Below, piece after piece: positions 17,711-27,790 of a stretch of DNA of 64,000 nt. Source of the DNA: Pseudarthrobacter defluvii (GTDB lineage: Bacteria; Actinomycetota; Actinomycetes; Actinomycetales; Micrococcaceae); NCBI RefSeq assembly GCF_030323865.1, contig NZ_CP066362.1:2728001-2792000 (forward strand), read 5' to 3'. The position numbers were made by a program, and so were the translations under genes. Position 1 is the first letter of the stretch, and each line of letters opens with the position of its first letter. The notes beneath the pieces were generated by a model that did not search any database, was not told the origin of the DNA, and worked only from the letters and a program-made list of their open reading frames with translations.

Positions 17711-18805
17711 TTACTCCGATGAAATGGAGTGGATGAGTTTCACGACCCGGGTCAGGACGTCAGGGTCCGCTTCCGGCGGTACGCCGTGGCCAAGGTTCAG
17801 GACGTGGCCCGGCGCTGCCGATCCCGCGGCTATGACCTCGCGGACGTGGGCTTCGAGGATTTCCCAGGGGGCTGACAGCAGCGCGGGATCGATGTTTCCC
17901 TGCAGCGGCACCGTTCCGCCCAGGCGGCGGTTTGCTTCGTCGAGCGGCAGCCGGTAGTCAACGCCCACCACGTCCACGCCTACGTCGCGCATGGCAACGA
18001 GAAGTTCGGAGGTGCCGGTGCCAAAGTGGATCAGCGGGGCGCCGAGGTGGCGGACATGGTCCAGGGCACGGGCCGACGCCGGCGCAACATATTTGGTGTA
18101 GTCGGCCAGTCCCAGCGAGCCTGCCCAGGAGTCGAAGAGCTGGGCGGCCGAGGCACCCGCCTCGAGCTGGGCCTGGAGGAACATGCCGGAGGCGTCGGCA
18201 GCCCAGTTGGCCAACGCGGCCCAGGTCTCCGGGTCCGCATGCATCATGGTCCGGGGGCCAAGGTGGTCGCGGGACGGCTTTCCCTCCACCATGTAGGCGG
18301 CAAGGGTAAATGGTGCGCCGGCGAAGCCGATGAGGGGTGTCTTGCCCAGTTCGGCCACCGTCAGCCGAACGGCTTCGCGGATGGGCTCCAGGGCTTCCCA
18401 GGTGAGCTGCGGCAGGGCGGCAACGTCGGCCGCGGTGCGCACGGGCCTTTCCAGGACGGGCCCCACCCCGGGCACGATGTCCACTCCAACACCGGCCAGC
18501 TTCAGCGGGATCACGATGTCGGAGAAGAAGATGCCTGCGTCCACGTCATGTCGGCGGACGGGCTGGAGGGTGATCTCGGAGGCCAGCTCAGGACGGAGGC
18601 ACGAGTCCAGCATCGCAATGCCCTCGCGCACCTTCAGGTATTCCGGCAGCGACCGGCCCGCCTGGCGCATGAACCACACGGGACGGCGGGACGGCGTGCC
18701 CCCGCGGTAAGCCGTGATCAGCGGGGAGTCGGCGGTGCGGCCGTCCATCAGTGGATGGTCTGCGGCGAGGGCGCCGGCAGCTGAGACGGCGGGGCTAGGA
18801 GTCAT
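17711..18805 (-). CDS. hemE: Uroporphyrinogen decarboxylase
   Basis: This 364-residue enzyme removes four carboxylates to give coproporphyrinogen III. The signature RPVWFMRQAGR is at residues 41-51, and 'GFAGAPFTLAAYMVEG' and 'DWRLP'-region equivalents ('VGVDYRLPLDEA') are present. The ATG at 18805 is favoured by length; the longer frame adds 29 residues without similarity. It is transcribed divergently from hemA and is followed by cgoX after 4 bp, so hemE-cgoX form one unit. Confidence 0.96.
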   Translation of the reverse strand: MTPSPAVSAAGALAADHPLMDGRTADSPLITAYRGGTPSRRPVWFMRQAGRSLPEYLKVREGIAMLDSCLRPELASEITLQPVRRHDVDAGIFFSDIVIPLKLAGVGVDIVPGVGPVLERPVRTAADVAALPQLTWEALEPIREAVRLTVAELGKTPLIGFAGAPFTLAAYMVEGKPSRDHLGPRTMMHADPETWAALANWAADASGMFLQAQLEAGASAAQLFDSWAGSLGLADYTKYVAPASARALDHVRHLGAPLIHFGTGTSELLVAMRDVGVDVVGVDYRLPLDEANRRLGGTVPLQGNIDPALLSAPWEILEAHVREVIAAGSAAPGHVLNLGHGVPPEADPDVLTRVVKLIHSISSE

Positions 18806-18923
18806 GCTTTTGATTGTGCCCAAAAAGAGCAGCAAAAGATAACGACAACCTGTCGCTGCCAGGGCCCGCTCCGGTAAGGTGGCGCGAATCACCGCGAAGT
18901 GTGGCGACTATCCTTTCCGGAGG

Positions 18924-18954
18924 TTGTTCTACCGGGCAACGAAAAAGCTATGAT
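18924..18954 (+). promoter_or_regulatory. Candidate hemA promoter
   Basis: TTGTTC (18924-18929) and TATGAT (18949-18954) form -35 and -10 boxes with a 19-bp spacer. The predicted start of transcription, about 18961, is next to the GTG start codon at 18964, implying an mRNA with almost no leader. Confidence 0.55.
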
Positions 18955-18963
18955 TGGTCTGCT

Positions 18964-20298
18964 GTGGTTCTTTTCTCATTGGTGGCTACACACGCCGACA
19001 TCGATCTTGAAACCGTTGCTCAGTTGAGCAACGGTTCCTCCGGGATTGCCGCATCCGCGCTGACCGAATCCCCTGCCGTGGCCGGGGCGGTGGTCCTTGC
19101 CACCTGCAACCGTTACGAAATCTACGGTGAGGCTCCCAACCCGCACGACGTCGAAGCGGCCCGGGCAGCCCTCGTATCACGCATCAGCGAGGCCAGCGGC
19201 CTGGCCGAACCCCTCGTCTCCCGTTCCTTCAGCACCCGGACGGGACCCGAGGTGACCCAGCACCTGTTCGCCGTCAGCGCTGGACTGGACTCCGCCGTCG
19301 TGGGTGAACGCGAAATCGCCGGGCAGGTGCGGCGGGCGCTGATCAACGCCCAGCACGATGGCACCGTCAGCGCCGGCCTTGTCCGGCTGTTCCAGGCGGC
19401 CTCGAAGACCGCCAAGGATGTGGGCGCCCAGACCGCCCTTGGTTCCCGTGGGCTTTCCATCGTCTCCGTGGCACTGGACCTGGCCACGGATCTTTCCGAA
19501 AACCCTGACTGGTCAACCAAGAAGGTTGTGCTTTTCGGGACGGGCGCCTACGCCGGCGCCACCATGGCACTGCTGCGCGAACGCGGCTGCACGGACATCT
19601 CCGTCTTCTCCTCATCCGGCCGGGCCGAAGGCTTCGTGGCCTCGCGGGGCGGTGTGGCCCTGGACGTTGAGTCCCTGCGGCCTGCGGTGGCCGCCGCCGA
19701 CGTCATGATCGGCTGCAGCGGCTCGGATAACCGCGTCGAGGCTGATGAACTGGCCCAGGTCCGCGCCGGCTCCGCGCAGCCCCTGATCGCCATCGACCTG
19801 GCCCTCACGCACGACTTCGACCCCGCCGTCGGCGAGCTGGACGGCGTTGAGCTGCTCACCCTCGAATCGGTCCGGCTCGCGGCACCGCAGGAACAGGCGG
19901 AATCACTCGCCCAGGCCAGCGGCATCGTGAAAGGTGCGGCCAAGGCCTTTGAGCAGGAACGCGAAGCCCGCTCCGTCGATTCGGCCATCGTTGCCCTCCG
20001 GCGCCACACCATGAACGTGCTGGACGCGGAAATGGAAAAGGTCCGGGCCCGGCACGGCTGCACCGCCGCCGCCGAAGAAGTGGAGTTTGCCCTCCGCCGC
20101 ATGGTCAAGCAGTTGCTGCACGTGCCCACGGTGCGCGCCCGTGAACTCGCCGCCAACGGCCAGCAGGACGACTATGTGGCAGCGCTGGAAGCGTTGTACG
20201 GCATCACCGTCGAACAGCCGGCCACCGCACCGGCCGCCTCCCCCGCACCGGCTGAGGCCGAGTGCCCGGTGGACCACAAGGGCCGCGAAACCGCCTGA
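18964..20298 (+). CDS. hemA: Glutamyl-tRNA reductase
   Basis: This 444-residue enzyme reduces glutamyl-tRNA(Glu) to glutamate-1-semialdehyde, the first committed heme step. The catalytic Cys is C48 in [11 protein letters not shown]; '[16 protein letters not shown]' and the NADPH domain '[17 protein letters not shown]' follow, and the C-terminal dimerisation helix is intact. I chose the GTG at 18964 because the protein then begins [14 protein letters not shown], the usual start, and because it sits at the predicted transcript 5' end. It is divergent from hemE and ends before a 28-bp palindrome. Confidence 0.95.
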   Translation: MVLFSLVATHADIDLETVAQLSNGSSGIAASALTESPAVAGAVVLATCNRYEIYGEAPNPHDVEAARAALVSRISEASGLAEPLVSRSFSTRTGPEVTQHLFAVSAGLDSAVVGEREIAGQVRRALINAQHDGTVSAGLVRLFQAASKTAKDVGAQTALGSRGLSIVSVALDLATDLSENPDWSTKKVVLFGTGAYAGATMALLRERGCTDISVFSSSGRAEGFVASRGGVALDVESLRPAVAAADVMIGCSGSDNRVEADELAQVRAGSAQPLIAIDLALTHDFDPAVGELDGVELLTLESVRLAAPQEQAESLAQASGIVKGAAKAFEQEREARSVDSAIVALRRHTMNVLDAEMEKVRARHGCTAAAEEVEFALRRMVKQLLHVPTVRARELAANGQQDDYVAALEALYGITVEQPATAPAASPAPAEAECPVDHKGRETA

Positions 20299-20303
20299 GC
20301 CCC

Positions 20304-20362
20304 TTGCTCTATCAGATATGGCTCCTAAACCATCGGTTTGGGAGCCATATCTGATAGAGCAA
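20304..20362. terminator. 28-bp palindrome between convergent hemA and moeZ
   Basis: Arms 20304-20331 and 20335-20362 pair over 28 bp with a single G-T pair and a 3-nt ATC loop. It sits 5 bp after the hemA stop and 3 bp from the moeZ stop. No T-tract follows. It probably terminates both transcripts, but the length and the AT content of the outer arms are unusual for this genome. Confidence 0.7.
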
Positions 20363-20365
20363 CTG

Positions 20366-21565
20366 TTAGTAGACGGGCTTTTCGGGTTCCACGTCCCGCA
20401 CCCAGGCCAGGATCCCGCCGTCGAGGTGGCTCACCCGCTGATAACCGGCCTGCCGCGCCGCCGCCAGCACGTTGGCGGACCGGGTCCCGGCCTTGCAGTG
20501 GAACACGATGTCCCGGTCCTGCGGAAGTTCGTCCCATGCCTCGCCGGCCAGGATACGTCCCTGCGGGATGAGCCTGGCACCATCGATCCGCACGATGTCG
20601 TACTCCCCTGCTTCCCGGACGTCCACCAGCTCGAAATCCTTGAGCCCGGCTTTCCGCGAGGCGAGCATGGTGGCGAGCTGGGTGGCGGTGACGGTGTGTT
20701 CGGTATCGGCCGGCGCTGCCGGCGTGATCCCGCAGAAGGCCTCGTAGTCCGTCAGTTCGGTGATGGGTTCCGCCGCAGGGTCCTTGGACACGCGGATCTC
20801 GCGCCAGCTGCCGCCTAGAGCGTCAAAGAGCGCCACACGGCCCAGCAGGGAACGTCCGACGCCGGTAATTAACTTCACCGCTTCGGTCACCATCAGCGAC
20901 CCCACGGCGGCGCAAAGCATGCCGAACACGCCGCCCTCACCACAGGAGGGGACGGAACCTGCGGGCGGGGCCTCCGGGTAGAGGTCGCGGTAGGTGGGGC
21001 CGTGTTTCTCCCAGAACACGCTGACCTGGCCGTCGAAACGGAAGATGGAACCCCACACGTAGGGCTTGCCCAGGATGGCCGCGGCGTCATTGACCAGGTA
21101 GCGCGTGGCGAAGTTGTCGGCACCGTCCAGGATGAGGTCGTATCCGCTGAACAGCTCAAGAGCGTTGGACGAGTCCAGGCGCACGTTGTGCAGCCGGACG
21201 TCCACCAGCGGATTCAGTTCGGCGATGGCGTCGCGTGCCGACTCGATTTTGGGCCGTCCCACGTCGCCCACCCCGTGGATGACCTGTCGCTGCAGGTTGC
21301 TCAGGTCCACCACGTCGTCGTCGATGATTCCTATGGTGCCGACACCCGCCGCGGCCAGGTACAGCAGCGCCGGCGCGCCCAGGCCGCCGGCGCCGATCAC
21401 CAGGACCTTGGCGTTCTTAAGCCGCCGCTGCCCCAGGGCTCCGATCTCGGGAATGATCAGGTGCCGGGAGTACCGTTCCACCTCGTCTGGGCTCAGGTCC
21501 GCAGCCGGTTCCACCAGCGGATCCAGGGAAAGGGTTGAAACATTTGCGGTGAAAGACGAAGCCAT
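20366..21565 (-). CDS. moeZ: Adenylyltransferase/sulfurtransferase MoeZ (ThiF-type E1 plus rhodanese)
   Basis: This 399-residue protein has an N-terminal E1-like domain with the ATP motif GAGGLG (58-63), 'IIDDDVVDLSNLQRQ' and conserved C208 in VPSCGEGG. The C-terminal rhodanese domain carries the persulfide Cys C357 in HCKAGTRSA. Such proteins adenylate and thiocarboxylate ubiquitin-like carriers (MoaD, CysO, possibly ThiS) for molybdopterin, cysteine or thiamine synthesis. I see no CxxC pair for the zinc site of E. coli MoeB. Thiamine genes lie 1.4 kb away, so it may serve ThiS. Convergent with hemA. Confidence 0.9.
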   Translation of the reverse strand: MASSFTANVSTLSLDPLVEPAADLSPDEVERYSRHLIIPEIGALGQRRLKNAKVLVIGAGGLGAPALLYLAAAGVGTIGIIDDDVVDLSNLQRQVIHGVGDVGRPKIESARDAIAELNPLVDVRLHNVRLDSSNALELFSGYDLILDGADNFATRYLVNDAAAILGKPYVWGSIFRFDGQVSVFWEKHGPTYRDLYPEAPPAGSVPSCGEGGVFGMLCAAVGSLMVTEAVKLITGVGRSLLGRVALFDALGGSWREIRVSKDPAAEPITELTDYEAFCGITPAAPADTEHTVTATQLATMLASRKAGLKDFELVDVREAGEYDIVRIDGARLIPQGRILAGEAWDELPQDRDIVFHCKAGTRSANVLAAARQAGYQRVSHLDGGILAWVRDVEPEKPVY

Positions 21566-21570
21566 ACTTC

Positions 21571-21576
21571 AATGTA
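21571..21576 (-). promoter_or_regulatory. Candidate -10 hexamer for moeZ (leaderless)
   Basis: TACATT on the minus strand ends 5 nt before the ATG at 21565; no separate ribosome site is present. Confidence 0.4.
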
Positions 21577-21650
21577 TGCCCCGGGATACCGCCGGGTCAT
21601 ATTACCCCGCAGTAAAGTGAAGGGTAACTGCAATGGAAAGAAGGACAACT

Positions 21651-22316
21651 GTGGTCCCTGAAGCACGGGCCGACCGCCCGCCCGCCGCCGAACCGCAAAC
21701 TCCCTCCCGCCCCGCAGGCCAACGGTCCGCCCGGCTGCCCCGGGATGAGCGCCGCGCCCAACTCCTTGCTGCGGCCCAGGAAGTGTTCGTTGCCAACGGC
21801 TACCACGGTGCTGCCATGGACGAGATCGCTGAGACCGCCCATGTGAGCAAACCGGTGCTGTACCAGCACTTTCCTTCCAAACGCGACCTGTACCTCGCCC
21901 TGCTGGAAAGCCACCTGGCGTCCCTGACCGAACTGATGCTCGGTGCCCTGAACTCCACCACGGACAACGACGAACGCGTGCAAGCCGTTATGCGGGCGTA
22001 CTTCCACTTCATTGCCAGCGACGACCAGGCCCACCGGCTGGTCTTCGAATCCGACCTGATCAACGACCCCGACGTCAGCTCCCGGCTGGAAACCTTCAAC
22101 CGGACCTTCGCCGATGCCATTGCACGGGTCATCGCGGAGGACACCAAGCTCCCCCATCTCGAGGCGGAACTGCTGGGCCGCGGCCTGGCGGGGATGGCGC
22201 AGGTCAGTGCCCGGTACTGGCTGGAAACCGACGGCAACCTGGACCTCGATGTGGCGAGCGACCTCATCTACCGTTTAGCTTGGCGCGGAATCTCTCGCTT
22301 CCCCAAAGAGTCCTAG
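21651..22316 (+). CDS. TetR-family transcriptional regulator
   Basis: The N-terminal helix-turn-helix reads 'RRAQLLAAAQEVFVANGYHGAAMDEIAETAHVSKPVLYQHFPSKRDLY' in continuous order, a canonical TetR DNA-binding domain. The C-terminal helical ligand domain has no recognisable ligand signature. A GTG at 21651 is preceded by AGAAGGA at good spacing and is preferred; an ATG at 21633 would add six residues. It is followed by DUF3107 61 bp downstream, a neighbour pair common in actinobacteria. Its target is unknown. Confidence 0.9.
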   Translation: MVPEARADRPPAAEPQTPSRPAGQRSARLPRDERRAQLLAAAQEVFVANGYHGAAMDEIAETAHVSKPVLYQHFPSKRDLYLALLESHLASLTELMLGALNSTTDNDERVQAVMRAYFHFIASDDQAHRLVFESDLINDPDVSSRLETFNRTFADAIARVIAEDTKLPHLEAELLGRGLAGMAQVSARYWLETDGNLDLDVASDLIYRLAWRGISRFPKES

Positions 22317-22377
22317 ACTACAAATAAGACAACACCTCGTAGAGAAGTACGAGCACTTCACAGGCTGGGAGGCCCCC

Positions 22378-22602
22378 TTGGAAATTAAGATCGGCGTTCA
22401 GAACGTTGGCCGCGAAATCGTACTGGAATCGACCCAGGATGCCGAGACGGTGGCCAAGGTTGTCGGCGAGGCCATCAGCGAAGGCAATGAGCTGCGCCTC
22501 AAGGATGACAAGGGACGCCTGATCATCGTTCCGGGCAACGCCCTGGCGTACGTTGAAATCGGCGCTGAAGAGGTCCGCCGCGTGGGCTTCGGCCAGTTCT
22601 AA
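22378..22602 (+). CDS. DUF3107 family protein
   Basis: This 74-residue acidic protein (MEIKIGVQNVGREIVLES...) matches the DUF3107 pattern of small actinobacterial proteins of unknown function. The start is TTG, supported by a strong GGGAGG ribosome site about 8 nt upstream. It lies between the TetR gene and a small membrane protein, all on the plus strand and probably cotranscribed. Confidence 0.88.
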   Translation: MEIKIGVQNVGREIVLESTQDAETVAKVVGEAISEGNELRLKDDKGRLIIVPGNALAYVEIGAEEVRRVGFGQF

Positions 22603-22624
22603 CCCGCGCCGAAGAGGGAGACCC

Positions 22625-22927
22625 ATGCTTTCGTTGACCATCGTGGTGCTGGCAACCGCCGCGGGCGGCTTCATCGTCTGGGCCAATGACAAGCGCCATG
22701 CCACCTACGGCGCGGCGCTGCCGGCTGGAATTGCGGTGGGTGTTGCTGCGCTGGCGTGGATCATCCTCATGACGGCCGGCTTCGGCTACCTGCCCGGCCT
22801 GACCTGGCTCCCCTGGGTCCTGCCCATGGTCCTGGGCATCGCGGCCGCAACCGGGGCCGTGGTCTACCTGGGCCGTTCGCGTACCCGCCACGACATGGAG
22901 CGGCTGACGGCCATCCTGCGCCGCTGA
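22625..22927 (+). CDS. Small membrane protein with three hydrophobic segments, unknown function
   Basis: The 100-residue product starts at an ATG with a GAGGGAGA ribosome site and has three predicted transmembrane helices: LSLTIVVLATAAGGFIVW, a central segment ending AWIILMTAGFGYL, and VLPMVLGIAAATGAVVYLG. It ends in a basic tail (RSRTRHDMERLTAILRR). It is 22 bp downstream of DUF3107. I do not recognise a family. A 50-bp perfect palindrome follows. Confidence 0.8.
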   Translation: MLSLTIVVLATAAGGFIVWANDKRHATYGAALPAGIAVGVAALAWIILMTAGFGYLPGLTWLPWVLPMVLGIAAATGAVVYLGRSRTRHDMERLTAILRR

Positions 22928-22934
22928 TGCGTCT

Positions 22935-22984
22935 TTAAATGGCTGTGGCCACTACCCCCAGGGGTAGTGGCCACAGCCATTTAA
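22935..22984. terminator. Perfect 24-bp palindrome with 2-nt loop between convergent genes
   Basis: Arms 22935-22958 and 22961-22984 pair perfectly over 24 bp around CA. It lies between the small membrane gene and thiG. The ends are AT-rich (TTAAAT/ATTTAA), so it could work as a bidirectional terminator. Confidence 0.75.
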
Positions 22985-23007
22985 GGATTGATCAGATTAG
23001 GCGGCGG

Positions 23008-24060
<1,053 letters not shown>

Positions 24061-24064
<4 letters not shown>

Positions 24065-25374
24065 GCTGTCTCCTTGATATCGGTGTCTTTTGCCGCCGGT
24101 GCCGGCCTGGAGAACCGGTCGGGGCTGAAGGGTGCCCAGCGGGGGTCGGCTTTTCCGTCCAGCAGTTCCGCGCAAATTGCTGCTGCCGCAGGTGTGAGGA
24201 GGACGCCGTGACGGAAGAACCCGGTGGCGATGATGAGCCCCGGGACGTGACCGGAATCCGCTCCGGATCCTTCGCTTCCTAAGGCCAGGTCCACCGGCAC
24301 CCGCCCCAGCAGCGGTGCATTGTCCGGGGTTCCGGGGCGGGCACGGGCGGTGCACTCCAGCAATTCGAGTTCGGCGACGGCGGGCACCAGGGCCTGGGCA
24401 TCGCGCAGTAGCTGGTAGACGCCGCCGGCGCTGACGGCATCGGACAGGGCGTCCTCGCGCTGGGTGGCTCCAATCACCACGGTCCCGTCCTGCCGCGGGA
24501 CGATGTAGACCGGGACTCCGTGGACCAGGCCCCGCACCGTTGCTGTCACCAGGGGCTGGAGGTGCCGGGGAACCGCAAGGCGGAGGATGTCCCCGTGGAC
24601 GGGCCGCAGCGGCAGTTCGAGGCCACGGGGCAGGTCCGCGAGCGCGCCTGACTGCAGGCCGTTGGCCACCACGGTTTCTGTTGCCAGGACGGCACCGCCA
24701 CCGGCGAGCCGGACGCCGGCGACCGTTCCGCCTTCCCACATCAGCCCGGCTGCCCGTTTCGGCACGGCATACCCGTCCACCGCACCGGCCACGACCAGGC
24801 CAGGCAACTCCTGGGCGGCGCGGGCCAGGGCCTGCCGCAGGGCCGCCACCAACCGGCGGGGATCCACCTGGTGGTCCGCCGGGGTGTCGAGGGCACAGGC
24901 GATGGCAGGGCTGAGGAGGGGTTCGCGTTTGCGGGCCTCCCGCACGGTCAGGGGTTCCACGGCCAGGCCGCTCGCCTGCTGAACTGTGCGCAGGTCCATC
25001 AGCGCGCGGCGGTCGGCGGCGTCGGCACCCACGGCGAGTGTCGGCGTCGTGAGGTATCCGGAATCCGCCCCCGATGCATCGGTGACACCGGCAGCGAACG
25101 CCGGCCACCGTGACGATGCGTCCAGCATGAGTTCCAGGAGGTCCTCCTCCTGGTAGTGCAGTTCGCTCACCGGGGCCAACATGCCGGCCGCGGCCCAGCT
25201 GGCGCCGGCGCCCGGCGCATCGTCGATGAGGACGACGGAGCGTCCGGAACGCTGCAATTCCCAGGCGATGCCATGTCCCACCACTCCCCCGCCAATGACG
25301 GCGACGTCGGCACGAAGGGTGGAGGGGATGGACGCGTCAACGGATGCGGGCTGAGCGGTGCCGGGGGTATGCAT
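24061..25374 (-). CDS. thiO: Glycine oxidase ThiO
   Basis: This 437-residue FAD amine oxidase (DAO family) has the dinucleotide motif VAVIGGGVVGHGIAWEL (about 24-40), 'GAGASWAAAGMLAP', 'RPVHGDILRL', 'IVPRQDGTVVIGATQ' and 'LIIATGFFRHGVLLTPA'. It oxidises glycine to iminoacetate for ThiG, the aerobic route. Its ribosome site AAGGA, 6 nt before the ATG, directly abuts the 3' end of a TPP riboswitch. It heads the operon and is coupled to thiS. Confidence 0.94.
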
Positions 25375-25384
25375 CTGGGTTCCT

Positions 25385-25490
25385 TCCCTACGCCGGCATT
25401 AACCGGATCAGGTCAAGCGGTCGGCTCTGACGCCCTCTCAGCCCGGCGCTTTGTGACAGCTGCCGCGGGCTCCCGCAGTACCTCCCCAGT
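25385..25490 (-). promoter_or_regulatory. TPP (THI-box) riboswitch
   Basis: The minus strand shows the conserved THI-box parts in order: a GGGG-containing 5' helix near 25482-25487, CTGAGA at about 25435-25441, ACCTGATCCGG around 25402-25413 and the closing TAATGCCGGCGTAGGGA at about 25385-25401. It lies immediately upstream of thiO. The 3' edge runs straight into the ribosome site, so ligand binding probably blocks translation initiation. Confidence 0.93.
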
Positions 25491-25500
25491 TTAGAGGAAC

Positions 25501-25506
25501 TAGGCT
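25501..25506 (+). promoter_or_regulatory. Candidate -10 hexamer for thiE (leaderless)
   Basis: TAGGCT ends 7 nt before the thiE ATG (25514). There is no room for a riboswitch on this side, so thiE is probably not controlled by the thiO element. Confidence 0.42.
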
Positions 25507-25513
25507 TGCAGGC

Positions 25514-26260
25514 ATGAATGCGACCACCTCATCCTTTCCCGCAGGTTCCCATGCTCCGGCCGGCGGAGTTGCCAGTGCCGAGGTTGTCAATGCCCGCGAC
25601 AGCGAGGCCCTCAAGGCGCGCCTGTACCTCTGCACCGATGCGCGGCGGGACCGCGGCGACTTTGCGGAGTTCGTGGACGCGGCGTTTGCCGGCGGCGTGG
25701 ACATCATCCAGCTGCGTGACAAGACCATCGAAGCCGCCGAGGAACTGGACCTCTTGGCGGTGCTGAAGGAAGTGGCGGTCCGGCACGGCAAGCTGTGGGC
25801 GGTCAATGACCGCGCCGACATCGCCGTGCTTTCCGGGGCCCCCGTGTTCCACATTGGCCAGAAGGACCTGCCGCTGGCGGCAGCACGCACTCTGGTCAAC
25901 GGCAACGCCGCCATCGGACTTTCCAGCCACACCACCGAACAGGTGGATGCCGCCCTGGCCGCAACCGCCGGCCCCTCCGGGCTGGACTACTTCTGCGTGG
26001 GTCCGGTCTGGGCCACCCCCACCAAACCCGGCAGGGCCGCCGTCGGTCCCGAACTGGTGAAGTACGCAGCCGGGGCGTCCCGGCAGGCTGCCGATCCCGT
26101 GCCCTGGTTTGCCATTGGCGGCATCGACCACGGCAACGTCCACCAGGTGGCGGAGGCGGGTGCGCGCAGGATCGTGGTGGTCCGCGCCATCACCGAAGCC
26201 CCTGATCCCGCCGCAGCTGCTGCCTCCCTCCTCGACGCGCTGGACGCCGCCGGCTCCTGA
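25514..26260 (+). CDS. thiE: Thiamine-phosphate synthase ThiE
   Basis: This 248-residue TIM barrel joins HMP-pyrophosphate and thiazole phosphate. Signature segments are 'RLYLCTDAR', 'DIIQLRDKT', '[28 protein letters not shown]' (in order), '[11 protein letters not shown]' and '[12 protein letters not shown]'. The first 35 residues are a poorly conserved extension. Divergent from the thiOSG operon, with 139 bp between, most of it the riboswitch. Confidence 0.94.
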   Translation: MNATTSSFPAGSHAPAGGVASAEVVNARDSEALKARLYLCTDARRDRGDFAEFVDAAFAGGVDIIQLRDKTIEAAEELDLLAVLKEVAVRHGKLWAVNDRADIAVLSGAPVFHIGQKDLPLAAARTLVNGNAAIGLSSHTTEQVDAALAATAGPSGLDYFCVGPVWATPTKPGRAAVGPELVKYAAGASRQAADPVPWFAIGGIDHGNVHQVAEAGARRIVVVRAITEAPDPAAAAASLLDALDAAGS

Positions 26261-26286
26261 GCCTGCTTAATCGCGGAACTTGGGGC

Positions 26287-26292
26287 TACGCT
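26287..26292 (+). promoter_or_regulatory. Candidate -10 hexamer for the RNB ribonuclease gene (leaderless)
   Basis: TACGCT ends 7 nt before the GTG at 26300; no ribosome site between. Confidence 0.42.
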
Positions 26293-26299
26293 GAATTTT

Positions 26300-27790
26300 G
26301 TGTCACATCATCGGCTGGCTCCCAACGTTCACGACCACAAGAATGCCTTGGAAGAGGCGCTGGGCCTGCTGCGGACGGAACTTGAACTTCCCGGCCCCTA
26401 TCCCGCCGAAGCCGTGGAAGACGCCCTGGCCGCCGTGGCGGCGCTGCAACTGCCGTCCTACGACCTGACCGCCGTCGAGTTTGTCACTATCGACCCGGCG
26501 TCCTCCACGGACCTGGACCAGGCGGTGTTCATCGAATTGGACGGGGACGGCTACCGCGTGATGTACGCGATCGCCGATGTTCCGGCCTTCGTTGCGCCGG
26601 GAGGTCCCCTGGACGCCGAGACGCGGCGGCGCGGACAGACGTTCTACGCACCGGACGGCCGGATCCCGCTGCACCCGGAAGTCATCAGCGAAGGGGCCGG
26701 GAGCCTGCTGCCCGGCCAGGAGTGTTCTGCCTTCGTATGGGATTTCACTCTCGACGGCGAAGCAACCGTCCTGACAGTGGGCGTCCGCCGGGCGCGGGTC
26801 CGCAGCCGTGACAAGCTCAGCTACAAGGGCGCCCAGGCAGACCTCGACGCCGGGACGGCCTCCCCCGTGCTCCATCTGCTCCGCGAGGTGGGCCTGAAGC
26901 GGGTGGCACTGGAGCGGGCGCGTGAAGGCGCCAGCCTCAACATGCCCGAACAGGAGATCGTCCAACTGCCCGACGGCGGCTACCGGATTGACGCCGTTCC
27001 GCAGCTTCCCGTGGAGGACTGGAACGCGCAGATTTCGTTGATGACCGGGATGGCGGCGGCGGAGCTCATGCTGGAGGGCAAGGTGGGCATCCTGCGAACT
27101 ATGCCGGCCCCGGATGAACGGTCCCTGAGGCATTTCCGGCTGCAGACCGAGGTGCTGGGCAGGCCGTGGGACGGCGAAGTCAGCTACGGCGAATACCTGC
27201 GGTCACTGGATCCCACCGACCCGAGGCAGCTGGCCATCATGCATTCGGCAGGCATGCTGTTCCGCGGAGCCTCCTACACCGCCTTTGACGGAACCGTCCC
27301 CGAGGATGGGATCCAGTCCGCCATCGGCGCGGCGTATGCCCACACCACCGCGCCGCTGCGCCGCTTGGTGGACCGCTTCGTCCTGGTCATCTGCGAGGCC
27401 CTGAGCAATGGCGGCGATGTTCCCGGCTGGGCACGCGAAGCCCTGCCGCTGCTGCCTGGCATCATGGCGGGATCGGACCAGCTGGCGTCCCGGATGGAAC
27501 GCCTGGCCCTGGACACCGTGGAGGCGGCCCTGCTGCTGAACCACATCGGGCAGGAGTTCGACGCGATCGTAATCTCCGGGTCCAAGCCGCAGAACGGCAG
27601 TGGAAGCAACGGGAAAAATGGCAACGGCAATGCGAAGAACGGCAACGGAAGCTCCGGGATCATCCAGATCGCAGAACCCGCGGTGACCGCGCGCTGCGCC
27701 GGCGAATTGGAATCCGGCACCAAGGTACGGGTCCGGCTGGTGTCCTCGGACATCACCACCCGGGAGATCCACTTCGAACTCGTTTGCTGA
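26300..27790 (+). CDS. RNB-domain ribonuclease (RNase II/R family)
   Basis: This 496-residue protein consists almost entirely of the RNB catalytic domain without obvious N-terminal cold-shock domains. The active-site loop reads [15 protein letters not shown], with D65, D71 and D73. The position of the fourth acidic residue in E. coli RNase II (D210) is Gln74. Later segments 'HYTSPLRR'-equivalent '[15 protein letters not shown]' are present. A Gly/Asn/Ser/Lys-rich linker (about residues 433-453) precedes a short C-terminal beta domain resembling the S1 position. Probably a 3'-5' exoribonuclease; the substrate is unknown. Confidence 0.88.
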   Translation: MSHHRLAPNVHDHKNALEEALGLLRTELELPGPYPAEAVEDALAAVAALQLPSYDLTAVEFVTIDPASSTDLDQAVFIELDGDGYRVMYAIADVPAFVAPGGPLDAETRRRGQTFYAPDGRIPLHPEVISEGAGSLLPGQECSAFVWDFTLDGEATVLTVGVRRARVRSRDKLSYKGAQADLDAGTASPVLHLLREVGLKRVALERAREGASLNMPEQEIVQLPDGGYRIDAVPQLPVEDWNAQISLMTGMAAAELMLEGKVGILRTMPAPDERSLRHFRLQTEVLGRPWDGEVSYGEYLRSLDPTDPRQLAIMHSAGMLFRGASYTAFDGTVPEDGIQSAIGAAYAHTTAPLRRLVDRFVLVICEALSNGGDVPGWAREALPLLPGIMAGSDQLASRMERLALDTVEAALLLNHIGQEFDAIVISGSKPQNGSGSNGKNGNGNAKNGNGSSGIIQIAEPAVTARCAGELESGTKVRVRLVSSDITTREIHFELVC

